Assembly: GCA_021029095.1 (NCBI GenBank) | Contig: JAJOHG010000044.1 | Span: forward strand, 124,001 to 188,000 | DNA: 64,000 nucleotides | Source of the DNA: Phellopilus nigrolimitatus | Lineage: Eukaryota; Basidiomycota; Agaricomycetes; Hymenochaetales; Hymenochaetaceae | Direction of reading: 5' to 3' | Shown here: one piece after another, positions 45,658-56,014 of the stretch | How the letters are laid out: every line of letters begins with the position of its first letter | Position numbering within the stretch: the stretch's first letter is position 1 | The notes under the pieces: generated by a model | What the model saw: only the letters and a program-made list of their open reading frames with translations | The model's database searches: none | Told to the model about the DNA's origin: nothing | Translations under genes and position numbers: made by a program

Positions 45658-47696
45658 CTCACCATGGGGGGATTCTAAGTGGATGCCCGCAGTGTTCTTG
45701 TGTGGACAAAGGTGAAAAGAAAGTTTAAGTATATCATTTGGAGAAAGGCATAAGAAAGTTAGAAAGTCATTTGGATAAAAGTGACCAAAAGTGTTAAACT
45801 ATAATGTGTGGAGAAAGCCACAATTAAATAAAACAACTAATCAACTCACTATGGGGGGATTCTAAGTGGATGCCCACAGTGACTCCTCAAGAGGGTATTG
45901 AGCGGGTCGCGCTGTGATCCTTTCTTCTCTACCAGCAATCATCAAGCAAGCACGTAAAATAAAAACCGGCATGCCTTTGTTAAGCCTTTGTTGTGTGGAC
46001 AAAGGCAAAAGGAAAGTTAAAATATACAGCTTGGAGAAAGGCATAACAAAGTTGAAAAGTGATTTGGATAAAAGTGTCCAAAAGTGTTTAACTATAATGT
46101 GTGGAGAAAGCCACAATTAAATAAAACATCTAATCAACTCACCATGGGAGAATTCTAAGTGGATGCCTGCAGTGAAACGGTATATTTTAACTTTCTTTTT
46201 GCCTTTGTCCATACAAGAAAGGCTTATCAAAGGGGTGCTTTGATGAAAACATGCCTTTGTTAAGCCTTTTTTGTGTGGACAAAGGCAAAAAGAAAGTTAA
46301 AGTATATTGTTTGGAGAAAGGCATAAGAAAGTTAAAAAGTGATTTGGATAAAAGTGTCCAAAAGTGTTAAACTATAATGTGTGGAGAAAGCCTCAATTAA
46401 ATAAAACATCCAATCAACTCACCATGGGGGATTCTGAGTGGATTCCCGCAGTGTAAAAGTGTCCAAAAGTGTTAAACTATATTGCATGGAGAAAGCCACA
46501 ATTGAATAAAACAACTATTCAACTCACCATGGGGCGATTCTAAGTGGATGCCTGCAATGAAAGTAGATAGCAGATGTACATAGCAGGCCTCCCCATTTTC
46601 GAACTACAGATTTTGCATGACACTGTGTATGCTAATTTAGAATAGTCCTGTGAATCAGTATTATGAGTAAGGTAACACAAGGTGGTGCGTAGTTGGGATG
46701 ACTGACATGTCTCTGGGACATCTCTTTCTGTTTGAGCAACGTCTCAAGATCAGCTGCTTTCACCATGGCTCTATCCTTCGCTGCTTCAGCTGTGTTGGCG
46801 GCCACCTCTGCTTTGGCACAATGTGATTTGATCTCATTGTGTTTCTGATACTCACTATAAATCCTCAGAACAGGCTTACAGCAAACTCGAAATGTACCTC
46901 TTTCAACACCTCTACTTGCCGTTTCAGCAGGTCGACGTCGCTCAACACTGGTTGCCTTTCTTGCATATCATCCAGTAGTGTCTGTCCCCGGGCGAAGTTG
47001 GTTCCTTCCTCATTCACTGTCGGTGACTGCTGTACAACCGTGTTCGCGTTGGCATTGGTGGTCCTCTGGCATTTCGGTAGGAGCCGTCGCAAAAGCTTGT
47101 TGTTGTCTGATGAGAGTTTGATTATGTCTGGCGAAGGCAGGTACACATCTGTGTTTGAGTTTGTGTTGGCTGTCCACTGGTGTTTCTGTAGGGCCCGTTG
47201 GGAAGGCACATTGTCGTCGTCTGAGGTCAATATTATTGTCTCTGGTGAAGGTGGACGTGGAGACAGGTCTGCCTCTGGCTGTATGGCTTGCCACTGCGGG
47301 CATCCACTTAGAATCCTCCCATGGTGAGTTGATTAGTTGTTTTATTTAATTGTGGCTTTCTCCATGCAATATAGTTTAACACTTTTGGATACTTTTATCC
47401 AAATTGTTTTTTTAACTTTGTTATGCCTTTCTCCAAACAATATACTTTAACTTTCTTTTTGCCTTTGTCCACATAAAAAAGGCTTATCAAAGGGGTGCTT
47501 TGATGAAAACATGCCTTTGTTAAGCCTTTTTTGTGTGGACAAAGGCAAAAAGAAAGTTAAAGTATATTGTTTGGAGAAAGGCATAAGAAAGTTAAAAAGT
47601 GATTTGGATAAAAGTGTCCAAAAGTGTTAAACTATAATGTGTGGAGAAAGTCATAATTAAATAAAACAACTATTCAACTCACCATGGGGGGGTTCT
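45658..47696 (-). repeat. Right 2.04-kb inverted arm
   Basis: Reverse complement of 29621-31659, collinear without gaps. Corresponding frames are 45862-46116, 46839-47327, 46865-47230 and 47155-47349, with the same proteins as in the left arm. It ends at 47696 in the sequence GGGGGGGTTCT, where similarity to the terminal unit stops short of its usual end. Confidence 0.9.
46632..47292 (-). pseudogene. Coiled-coil protein fragment inside the right arm
   Basis: Same fragment as at 30025-30685, in the opposite orientation and, as far as I compared, base-identical. The same probable intron is present. Because the two arms agree even in this non-repeat filler, the whole arm was duplicated or gene-converted as one piece. 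Confidence 0.45.
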
Positions 47697-48156
47697 CGGG
47701 CATGAGATGCAGTTGGAGTTAGGGCTCCCATTGGGTATGCACTTGATCATGTCCTTCACACCGGGAAAAATGCGAATCAAGCGGTCGACGGCTTCGGCCT
47801 CAGTCTCCCGCACGGTATCAACGTCATTCTCAGTTGCCTTCTTCTGCGCGTCATTTGTAGTGTGGTTGGATTTGAGGGACTTGTTGAATACTTGGTTCTC
47901 TAATATGAACTCAGAACCATAGCAAAACATGGTCACAGACCATGATTGGTGTTCTGGTCAATTTTGCTTGAAGAACTGTGGCAGTTTGACTATCTTGTAT
48001 TCCAAGGCCACTTGATGTGGGGAGACCGGGTGCTTACCTGGTCAAAATTGAAATGAAAATGAGCATGTGGTGCGATGAAACCAATAATATATTTTAGGGG
48101 CAGATCAGAGTCTGCCAGTCTGGTGGTTCTAATGCAGCATGAACATGAATTCTTGG
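47697..48156. other. Flank of the repeat block with an orphan frame
   Basis: A minus-strand frame from 47936 to the arm edge reads FCYGSEFILENQVFNKSLKS and DRLIRIFPGVKDMIKCIPNG. It looks like real protein, but is cut by the arm at 47696. It could be a piece of a gene truncated by the block. I do not recognise it. Confidence 0.35.
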
Positions 48157-48245
48157 GGTGAGATGGCCGAGCGGTCTAAGGCGCTGGAATCAGGTGACCA
48201 TGTATCCAGTCCGAAAGGGCGCGGGTTCGAATCCCGTTCTCATCA
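48157..48245 (+). tRNA. tRNA-Leu (anticodon CAG) with short intron
   Basis: Acceptor stem GGTGAGA pairs with TCTCATC (one G-U). The D arm GCC...GGC follows, then anticodon stem CTGGA/TCCAG. The loop is 16 nt and contains CAG, so a 9-nt intron 3' of position 37 is inferred. A long variable arm (TCCGAAAGGGC) marks a class II tRNA. The T arm is GCGGG/CCCGT with loop TTCGAAT. Discriminator A, no encoded CCA. Confidence 0.9.
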
Positions 48246-48389
48246 ATTGTTTTTGCTGCTCTTGTTGCTTGCTGTTACAGAAATCTCGCCCCGAAGAAAA
48301 AAATAACAAAGTTGCAATTTGCCTTTTTTGGGCGCATGTGATGATCGACAGAGCGTTGCGCCCGGCATGCGAAGCGCGCCCTCCATCAG

Positions 48390-48960
48390 TGGATTGCTTC
48401 ACAGCGCGCCGTTCCAGCTAGGCTCGTGACCGCTCTGTCGTGTTTCTCCGGACTTTGATCCTCCGCGCACCTCGCCCGCGGACGAATACCCCCGCATTTC
48501 ACTCGAGCGCATTGCCCCACACGAGGCACGGCGCCTCCATGTCGTCGAACAGGAACGACCCGATCGCGCGTCCGAGAGCGCAGCGCAGCGCCTCGGGCGG
48601 GCACGCCGCCGAGCGCCGCGTCCGCGAGTGCCGTCTCGACAGCGACGCGAACGCCTCCTGCACTTAGATAACACATAACCAAGTGATACCCCAGCTGCCA
48701 GCTGTATCACTCGCTCCAGTCAGCTGGTACGCCGGAACCCGACGGCCGCTTCTGCGTCGAGGACCTTGCGCACGCCGGCCTCGATGGTCAGCGCGTGTGA
48801 CGACTTTTCGGTGTCTTTGTAAATCGCAGATTCGACCTCGGTGTGATATATATGCGAAGGCGCGCATAAGACCAGAGCGTCAAATTCCCCAGTGTATGCG
48901 CGAATGATTGAAGAGGCGTTTCTGGCTTTCAATCGGGAGAGACTTTAGGACTCAAGAGGG
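48390..48960 (-). pseudogene. Degenerate APH-like phosphotransferase copy
   Basis: Minus-strand pieces match the gene copy at 58848-59948: SSIIRAYTGEFDALVLCAP, KSSHALTIEAGVRKVLDAE, and after a large gap RCALGRAIGSFLFDDMEAPC and LVWGNALE. The pieces are in different frames and the middle, including the segment that holds DWFGLPG in the other copy, is missing. It is a decayed paralogue. Confidence 0.65.
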
Positions 48961-50011
48961 GGACGGAATTGGGAGCAGGTCCTCGAGCGCAAAGTTGTCG
49001 GGTTGAGGAGGAAACACGACTTCAGACGCGTACAACGCGTTGCTGATAGCTTAGAATATCGGAAAGCAGCTGTATTGTGAGCGGGCGAAGCCGTCGGGGC
49101 TGACATTGAGGCATGTAGATATCGATAGAGAGCTCTGAGCCACAAAGTCCCGTAAAATTATACCTGGCGAATAAGAGATGAACAAGTCTCTACATACATA
49201 TGGATCCGAGATTCAGGCTTTTCGATGTCGGCAGTGATAGATTATGTCGGTGGGCGGCCGCAAACAAAAAAAAGCAGTGCAGAAAAGGCGCTCAGTTTCT
49301 TCTCCGTTATGAACACAAGGGAAAGGGGCGCAGTCTGCCTCTTGTCATCACAAAATTCTCATCTTTCGGCGAGTACATACAACAGAATCAGAGTGTTGCC
49401 TTCATCGCCATCAACAAGGATGGCCGCGTTTCTCCGGGATCACAGATGGAGTCATGATGCACAGCGAAGGTAGACCGTACTCCTCAAGGACTGCTTGCTC
49501 CCGCCGTCCCAACGACATTCGTCCGAGCGTCCAGTCTCATTTTCTTCTTCTTCGTGTACTAGTCGTCTACTCAAACTGAATTGCAAGAATAAAAGCAGGA
49601 TGAAGCGAAGGTTCGGGTTGTACCTGTACCTGAATCGTGATTGAGGATCGCTTACGGGAGCAAATCATCGGCAAGAAACACGTGTGATCTCGTCGCAGCA
49701 CCGCGTATCGAGGGACCAATTCACTATGACCATATGGCCTTTCTTCGTTCACTCTTTATAAAAGCCCGACACTGCTCGCACACGAGCAGGTCTCGTTTTT
49801 AGTGCAGTCTCCGCTTGTCATTCACAAAACGCACAGAGCACGCACGGTGCACTCGGAATAAGTCACAGGGATCATTCAACTGGTGAGCGAGCTCGCCTTT
49901 ACACCATTTCTTCTGTCCATTTGAACTGCTATTCTTTTTTTTTAACTCATGTATTCCAAAATTCCATTTCGCAGATCGAGCGGTTACGGACTGCGTAGGG
50001 AATACTCTTTC
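48961..50011. other. Intergenic, promoter and leader of the bestrophin gene
   Basis: No gene is supported between 48961 and 49740. A TATA box at 49757 starts the presumed promoter. The 5' leader is probably split by an intron (49883-49974) with donor GTGAGC, a long T-run with TTAAC as possible branch point, and acceptor TTTCGCAG. Confidence 0.5.
49757..49764 (+). promoter_or_regulatory. TATA box of the bestrophin-like gene
   Basis: TATAAAAG within CTCTTTATAAAAGCCC. Transcription would then start near 49790, upstream of the leader intron. Position and sequence are classic, but no other gene uses it as a control. Confidence 0.6.
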
Positions 50012-52308
50012 ATGCAGTACGCGCAGGCGACTTCTAACCACTTTGGCGGCGGCCTCGAAGGTGCGGCGTCCCCGCAGCACCTTCTATCGGCGCTCGCCAA
50101 AGCCGTCCTCGCCACCGCCCTCTTCCGCTGCTGGCATATCATTCTATTTTTCATAGCATGGGGGACTGCGATCACGCTCATCAACGAGAAAGTTACTAGT
50201 CTGACTATTCAGCCGACCCTCTTGACGGTGTGAGTCCTGCTGAGATTTCTCAAAAGGAGCTCGGCTTGAATTGTGTACTAGTGTTGGTACGGTTCTAGGT
50301 TTCGTCGTCTCGTATCGAACGACGTCGAGTTTCGAGCGGTACAATGAGGGAAGGAGATACTGGTCGCAAATAATCCTGGCTAGCAGGACTCTCGCAAGGA
50401 CAGTGTGGTTCCATGTCCCAGGTAAGCTCGGTGGACCATCAGTCCCCCATCAATCTTACAAATGTGTTCGACTCGCAGAGCTTCCCCCCGCCAATCCCGA
50501 CGACGAAAAGGAGGGAAGAACTGTGGAGGAACGGAAAGCGCGTAATCTCGTCGAGAAGAAGACGGTCATCAACCTGGTCGAGGCATTCGCGTACGTATCT
50601 TCCTATTCTTACATATGCCCTGTTCTTACCATTTCTCGAATTGATACCAGAGTCGCGGTAAAACACTACCTGCGCGGCGAAGAGGGCATCAACTACGTCG
50701 ACCTCTACCACCTCGTCAAGTTCCTCCCCTCGTACGCCTTCCCCGCAGGGATGGTCCCCACCGAGCTCGAGGCCGCGACAAACCTCCGGCGCACGCAGTC
50801 CTACCGCTCGGAGCGCAAGACCCAGCTGGACGACGTCGCAGAGGACGACGAAAAGCAGGACGAACGCCCGTCGATCTCCGTCGAGCTCGCGTCGCCCAGA
50901 GCTGAGAGCCCGCCTACCAACAGCTATCTCTCCGCCACGCCCGCCGACGGCTCAGGTGCGACGGCCACGACCACGGCGCGCCCGCACGTGCTGCTCCAGG
51001 GCCTGCCGCCGCCCGCCACCGCCAAGTCCCCGCCGGGGACCGCCGCCGCGCCGCTGCTGCCGCCCCAGCACGCGTACGCGCGCGGGCGCGGCGCGTCCGT
51101 GGGCTCGCGCACGAGCGTCGCCGCGTCCTCCGCGCGCACGCTGAAAAGGGCGCCGTTCTTCGGCTCCGGGGAGGACGAGACGGAGCTGCTCCCCGCGGCG
51201 CTCCCGCCGAAGTACACCGTGTTCGACGTGTTCCCGTTCTCGCTGCTCGTCGCGTGCCTGCAGCGCCGCGGCCGCGGCGTCGAGGGCAAGAAGGCCGCGC
51301 GCATCCGCGCGAAGAACGTCGTCGTGACGCGGAACGTGCCCCTCGAGATCTCGATGTACCTGGTGAGACCCAATTGCTTATGTGCAACTTTTGTCGGAGA
51401 CAATGATACTGAGATTGTGAATTTAAAGACGTCGTATGTGTCAACGCTGCAGGCGCGAAAGGCGATCGACGTCCCCACGACCAGTATGCTCATTCCATAT
51501 ACTAGATTCTCCCCGTCCAGACCTAACTGATATCTGTCCCTCCAGACTTGCTAATTGCCACGGTCAACCAGTTAACAGACGCGCTGACCGGGCTCGAGCG
51601 CATCCTCACGACGCCCATCCCGTTCTCGTGTGTACCATTAAAACCGTTCTCATCCTACTGTGCCTCACGCAACGCATCCCGTGCAGGTACTCGATCCACC
51701 TGTGGCTCGTCGCAATCATCTATGTGCTCGCTCTGGTCAGTGCTGGCCATCATATTCCCGGTTGCAAGGCCAATGTGCTCACCCTGCTGATATATTTTTG
51801 TGACCCTGAAAAGCCCCTGCAAATATACGCCACGCTGCGCTGGATGACGATCCCCGCGACCGCGATCATCAGCTTCATCTTCTTCGGCTTCCTGGTCGCA
51901 GGGGAGGAAATCGAGAGTGCGTATCACCGTTGCCATGCCTTGCGCCGTGTTCTAAAAGCTTGGCGTGCAACTTTGTTTTCGCAGATCCCTTCGGCTACGA
52001 CAAGAACGACCTGGTACGTCCGTCCACACGTCCCCGCACGCTCCCTGCATAAATATTGATCCCCACGTCCCTCATGCCCACAACAGAACATGGACCACTT
52101 CACGCACAACATCATCCGCAACGAGCTGCTCGCGCTCACCGCGTTCCCGCCGCCGGACCCCGCGGGCTGGGCGTTCTCGCCGCGCAACGACCGCCTCTTC
52201 GGCGGTGCGGGCGAGCACGACGGGGCTTCGGGCCCGGGCGCGGTCGCCCCGGACGCGTGGGTCGCGCGCGGCGCGGAGGCGATGCGCGATGCGCTGGCGC
52301 GCGAGTGA
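50012..52308 (+). CDS. Bestrophin-family (RFP-TM/UPF0187) anion channel
   Basis: Ten exons (50012-50229, 50282-50421, 50479-50590, 50651-51362, 51429-51483, 51546-51627, 51687-51735, 51814-51916, 51985-52013, 52087-52308) give 573 residues. Family marks include LFRCWHIILFFIAWGTAI, TVLGFVVSYRTTSSFERYNE, GRRYWSQIILASRTLARTVW, a conserved RWMTIPATAIISF membrane segment, and NPFGYDKNDLNMDHF near the end. Bestrophins are pentameric chloride or bicarbonate channels. A cytosolic insert of about 200 residues, rich in Pro/Ala/Ser, lies in exon 4 between the helices. The start at 50012 assumes a leader intron ending at 49974. Without it, ATG 49949 would add 21 residues in frame. Confidence 0.9.
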
Positions 52309-52793
52309 GCATGCGCCTAATTTGGCCGCGCCCCGGCCGCGCGGGTGCTTTTCTGTTTTGGCTGCGTATGACGCCGCCGGACGGTGGATTCGTAAGAAAC
52401 TTGTTCGTATATTATTCTCGCTCGTTATAATCCCCACCCTCTCTTGTTGTTAGTGTTGCTGTTGTCGCGCTCAAAAGGTGTTTTTTCTGCTTGTCGCTTT
52501 TTATTGTACATGCTTTTCTCTTTATGTATGCCTCAGCAACGCAACTCCGTCCGCTCATTCGCTCGTACACACTTGCATTTTTCGATACATCACACATAGA
52601 GGATCCTTATGCATACATAGTTATATATGGGTTTGCTAGCATTTTCGAATAGAGGCAGTCGATGGTACTTGCACGTACATGTACAAGATGCTTTGCTTGT
52701 ACAATGCACTATGTGGGGAAATCTAATTGAATTCTTCCGTTGTTCAAAGATATTAGTGACTACATAAATACAAACAGTATTACACATATTTGT
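52309..52793. other. Intergenic between convergent genes
   Basis: Holds the 3' ends of the bestrophin (+) and old yellow enzyme (-) genes. AT-rich around 52590-52790. No gene. Confidence 0.5.
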
Positions 52794-54124
52794 CTACAGA
52801 CCAGCTTTTGACACTGCAACAGTTTCCGGTGCGGCAGGGGCAAAAGGCTGGTCGATATAGCCGACCGGACTCTTTGCTAAGTAGAAGGTAGCCGGGTTGA
52901 ATGGGTTGAGCGGGATGTCTTCTTTGAGTCGGCGAGGAAGGTCCGGCTGTAAGCATCGGCAGACATCATCAGCAAGTGCGCACCAAAAGCCCAGAAAACG
53001 GCCTACGTTCGAGATAAACAGCTTCCCGAACACCACGACGTCGCCCTTCTCCGCGTGCCTCAGCGCGCTCGCGCGGTCGTGGCCCAGGCAGCTCAGAAAC
53101 ACCGAGCCCTCCTGCGCGCCCGCGCGCCAGACGTCGCGCAGGAAGTCGACCGAGTCGCCGGGGCGGTGGCCCTCGACGACGTGCAGGAACGCGAGGCCCG
53201 GGTGCGCGCGCCGGAGCTCCGCGGCGAAGTGCGCGAACTGCGGGACGGGGTCCGCCATGCGCATGCCCTGGAAGTCGTTCCACGGCGAGATGCGCACGCC
53301 CGTGCGCGCGGGCCCGACTGCGCGCGCGACGGCGGCGGCGACGCGCAGCGGGAACTTCGCGCGCGCGGCGACGGACCCGCCGTACGCGTCCGTGCGCGTG
53401 TTTGTGCTGCGGCAAGCAAAATTAGATTACTGGAAGAACGGGGGCGGCGGGGCAGGCGTACATGTCCTGCTGGAACTGGTCGAGGAGGTACCCGTTCGCG
53501 TCGTGGATCTCGACGCCGTCGAACCCCGCGCCGTCGACCGCGTTGCGCGCGGCCTGCGCGTAGAGCTCGACGTACTCGTCGATCTCAGGCTCGGTGAGCG
53601 GACGCGGCTTGCCGTACGCGGCGCGGTCCGCTTGCTGGACGTCGGACGCGGAGATGTACGGGAACGCGTCGGCGGGGAGGCCCGCCTCCTGCGCCTCCTG
53701 CGCGAGCAGGGCGGGCTTCGACGCGCGCCCGAGCGCCCAGAGCTGGAGGAAGATGAACGAGCCGCGCGCGTGGACGGCGTCCACGACCTTTCAGTCCTCA
53801 CATTAGCGCGTCCCGCTCTTCAAGCGCGCAGCACGCCCGCCTCACCTTCTTCCACGCGCGCACCTGCGCGTCGTTCCAGATGCCGGGCACGTTCTCGTAC
53901 CCGCCGGCCTTCTGCGCGATGAAGGTGCCCTCGGAGATGAGGAGCGTGCCGGGCACGCTCGCGCGCTGCGCGTAGTGCTCGACCATCAGGTCCGTCGGGA
54001 CGTGCGCGTCGTCCGCGCGGAAGCGCGTGAGCGGCGCCATCGCGACGCGGTGCTGCAGCGTGACGTTGCCGACCTTGAGCGGCGAGAACAGCGGGTGGGA
54101 CGCAGACGTCGACGAGAGGGTCAT
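52794..54124 (-). CDS. Old yellow enzyme (NADH:flavin oxidoreductase, OYE family)
   Basis: Four minus-strand exons (54124-53846, 53787-53462, 53406-53007, 52946-52794) give 385 residues, the normal OYE length. Motifs in order: VGNVTLQHRVAMAPLTRFRA, SEGTFIAQKAGGYENVPGIW, FLQLWALGRAS, FDGVEIHDANGYLLDQF (the His/Asn substrate-anion pair is represented by H-x-x-N), NTRTDAYGGSV, RISPWNDFQGM, and GDVVVFGKLFISNPDLPRRL near the FMN phosphate site. OYEs are FMN enzymes that reduce activated C=C bonds with NADPH. In fungi they serve stress and secondary metabolism. All introns are GT-AG and in frame. No targeting peptide, so probably cytosolic. Confidence 0.95.
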
Positions 54125-54203
54125 TATTGGATGTCTGTGTGTGTGTGATCGGTGGGATTTGGGATTTGAGTCTTTATGGATCGAAATGCTGCGACCGGCA
54201 GAA

Positions 54204-54211
54204 CTTTTATA
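54204..54211 (-). promoter_or_regulatory. TATA box of the old yellow enzyme gene
   Basis: On the minus strand GAGTATAAAAGTTC, about 80 bases upstream of the ATG at 54124. A strong TATA fits an inducible gene, which is common for stress-responsive OYEs. The link to induction is inference. Confidence 0.65.
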
Positions 54212-56014
54212 CTCAGTCCCGAAGGCACGCTCGATGCATGACAGATACGCATGGGATATCCGACGCTCGGTCGCTCGGCAGAGATGAGTCGACGACCCAA
54301 CGGCCTGCGCAGGATTGGTTGGCAAACATGACTTTCTTAGACTACAGAACGCAATCGATGTGTAAGCACAAGATCGCGAAAATCCAGATCGCAAAGTCCA
54401 TTCGTCTCGGCATATGTCGCGCTTGCAGGAAAGCAGTGCGTTGAGATGATTAGATGAGCGCCGGTGTGAGAATTTGCTTAGTGGGCACTACAGCGCTTAG
54501 GATGATGTGGCTCGGCGTCTTGGTCATCGCCGACCCGCATGTCAGCTTGCTGCGTGTTTGAGCGCTGCGCGAAAAAGGCATTGCCTCTGATAGACGCTGA
54601 AGCTCCTCTAAGTGCAAAGGGCTCGCTCTGAATCTGTTTTGGAAACAAATCTGGTATGCCCCTTTGACTTATATTTGCATAGAATCGAGGGGAAATTGTA
54701 AAGTAAGAATGGTACGTGTACATGTTCTTTTCTATTCAAGAATGCAAGTTTGGTTTCTTTCAAAAAGCTCGAGGCAGAAGATAAGAGAGGGGTCGCTCAC
54801 GTCCGAAATAATACACTTCAATATTACCGTATCCACCTTCTCCACATGTTTTAACGCACTTTTCCTGCTAAGCCGCAATTCAGAGACATCGAGTCATCCT
54901 CCCCCTCCTTGCCTTCATCTCCTATTTTCTCCCTTCCCAAGTTCCCCGAGTCATCCGACAGAGCACCTCCGACAACGTGCAGGCACCCGATGCTTGAATA
55001 ACGGAGCTCGAGCACGCGCAAAGAAGACTTGAAGTATGCACCACCAGAGCCGCCGCAGTGTTCTCGCGGATGCTCGAGCTGCAAGATAGGGCTTGAAAGT
55101 GTACGCATATTTTTCAATCATAGTTTCTGTATATGGCACACACACAACACGCAAAAGCTGCTCCAGAAAGCACAGCTAATCTCGGCTGCGTCAAAACACG
55201 CCCCGCGAACGGAGCTCGCAGACCGTCGCGGATGACTTGCGTCTGCGACGTCGATGAAATACATGCTCATGTTTTACACGTCACAGAAACGCTTGTTCAA
55301 GGAGATCATTATGAATTGTAGTCCGAGTCTACGGTCCTTACTCCATGCCCGCACTTGCTCACTGCTCCAAATCCCCGACGCGTTGTCTGTCACGCCCACG
55401 CGGGGGAAGATGTTAGTCTCCTCAGTGACAAGCTCAGTGGCAAGGACTGAGACACAGACGTTCAAATCCGCTTGTTTTCTCTTCCGCCTCCAGGCTATGA
55501 GGCGATGGTCTTGTGAAGAAAGTCACGATCGGGTCGTCTGGACCTTGAAGCTAAACCAAGCTGATGACTTCTCGTACATCTGTTGACGCCTTCTTCAGTG
55601 ATGTCAGAGTCATACCCAAGTTCCGCCTCCGAGCGAGCACACGAGTAAATCAGTATGTCTTAGGCCGCCCGGAAGACGAAAAATTGTAAGAGCAGAAAGC
55701 CCAGTTTCCAAAAGCTTCAAGAACCAAAACTAGAGCACGCTGACCACAGGCAAAGTTACGTTCGCGAAGCCCTAGGTCGAATTTACGATCACGCGTTGAC
55801 GGAGTCCGTCGGGTCCATTGGCTGGATCCGAACAGGCAGGTCATTCACACGGGCAATAGAGTAACTATGATTGGCAGACAGCCGGTAAAGGAGAAAATCC
55901 CGGGTTCGCCCGACAGCAGCGTTTGTCCTCATCACCGTCTCCACATTTGCTCGCTCTTACTCCGTCCTCCTCCTCTCGTCGCTGCCGTCGTCGTCGCCGT
56001 CGCTGCTGTTCACA
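54212..56014. other. Intergenic with scattered remnants
   Basis: No complete gene. A piece related to old yellow enzyme lies at 55274-55465. A C/T-rich tract near 54895-54940 and the C/T-rich leader just before 56015 are the main other features. The latter is the probable core promoter region of SDHB. Confidence 0.45.
55274..55465 (-). pseudogene. Old yellow enzyme-like remnant
   Basis: The minus-strand frame contains LVTEETNIFPRVGVTDNASG and IWSSEQVRAWSK. This corresponds to the LISEGTF...GIWNDAQVRAWKK region of the intact gene at 52794-54124, with enough divergence to be another subfamily. No other OYE exons could be placed around it. Confidence 0.45.

Larger units (their letters stand above)
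29621..47696. mobile_element. 18-kb composite transposon-like block with long inverted arms
   Basis: Everything from 29621 to 47696 lies between two inverted arms of about 2.04 kb. Pairs of matching positions in the arms add up to 77317 throughout, so there are no insertions between the arms. The arms are built from copies of a roughly 215-bp unit whose end reads CACTGCGGGCATCCACTTAG. A CACTG terminus recalls the CACTA/EnSpm superfamily, but I saw no transposase, so the class is a guess. The interior carries gene fragments with retained introns, at least three hAT-type insertions, and one intact 740-codon gene. No clear target duplication is visible at the outer edges. The right outer edge seems to lack the last bases of the terminal unit. 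Confidence 0.6.

Noticed and set aside
29621..47696. Helitron as explanation for the gene-capturing block
   Set aside because: Helitrons lack terminal inverted repeats and long inverted arms. No Rep/helicase sequence or typical 3' hairpin with CTRR end was identified.
29621..47696. Frameshifts in the fragments as plain sequencing errors
   Set aside because: The intact genes around the block (GH92, RVB1, bestrophin, OYE, SDHB, RPI) keep frame over many exons, so a general indel error rate does not explain several breaks within the fragments.
54027..54287. Plus-strand frame across the OYE promoter
   Set aside because: Overlaps exon 1 and promoter of the well-supported minus-strand gene and has no motif.
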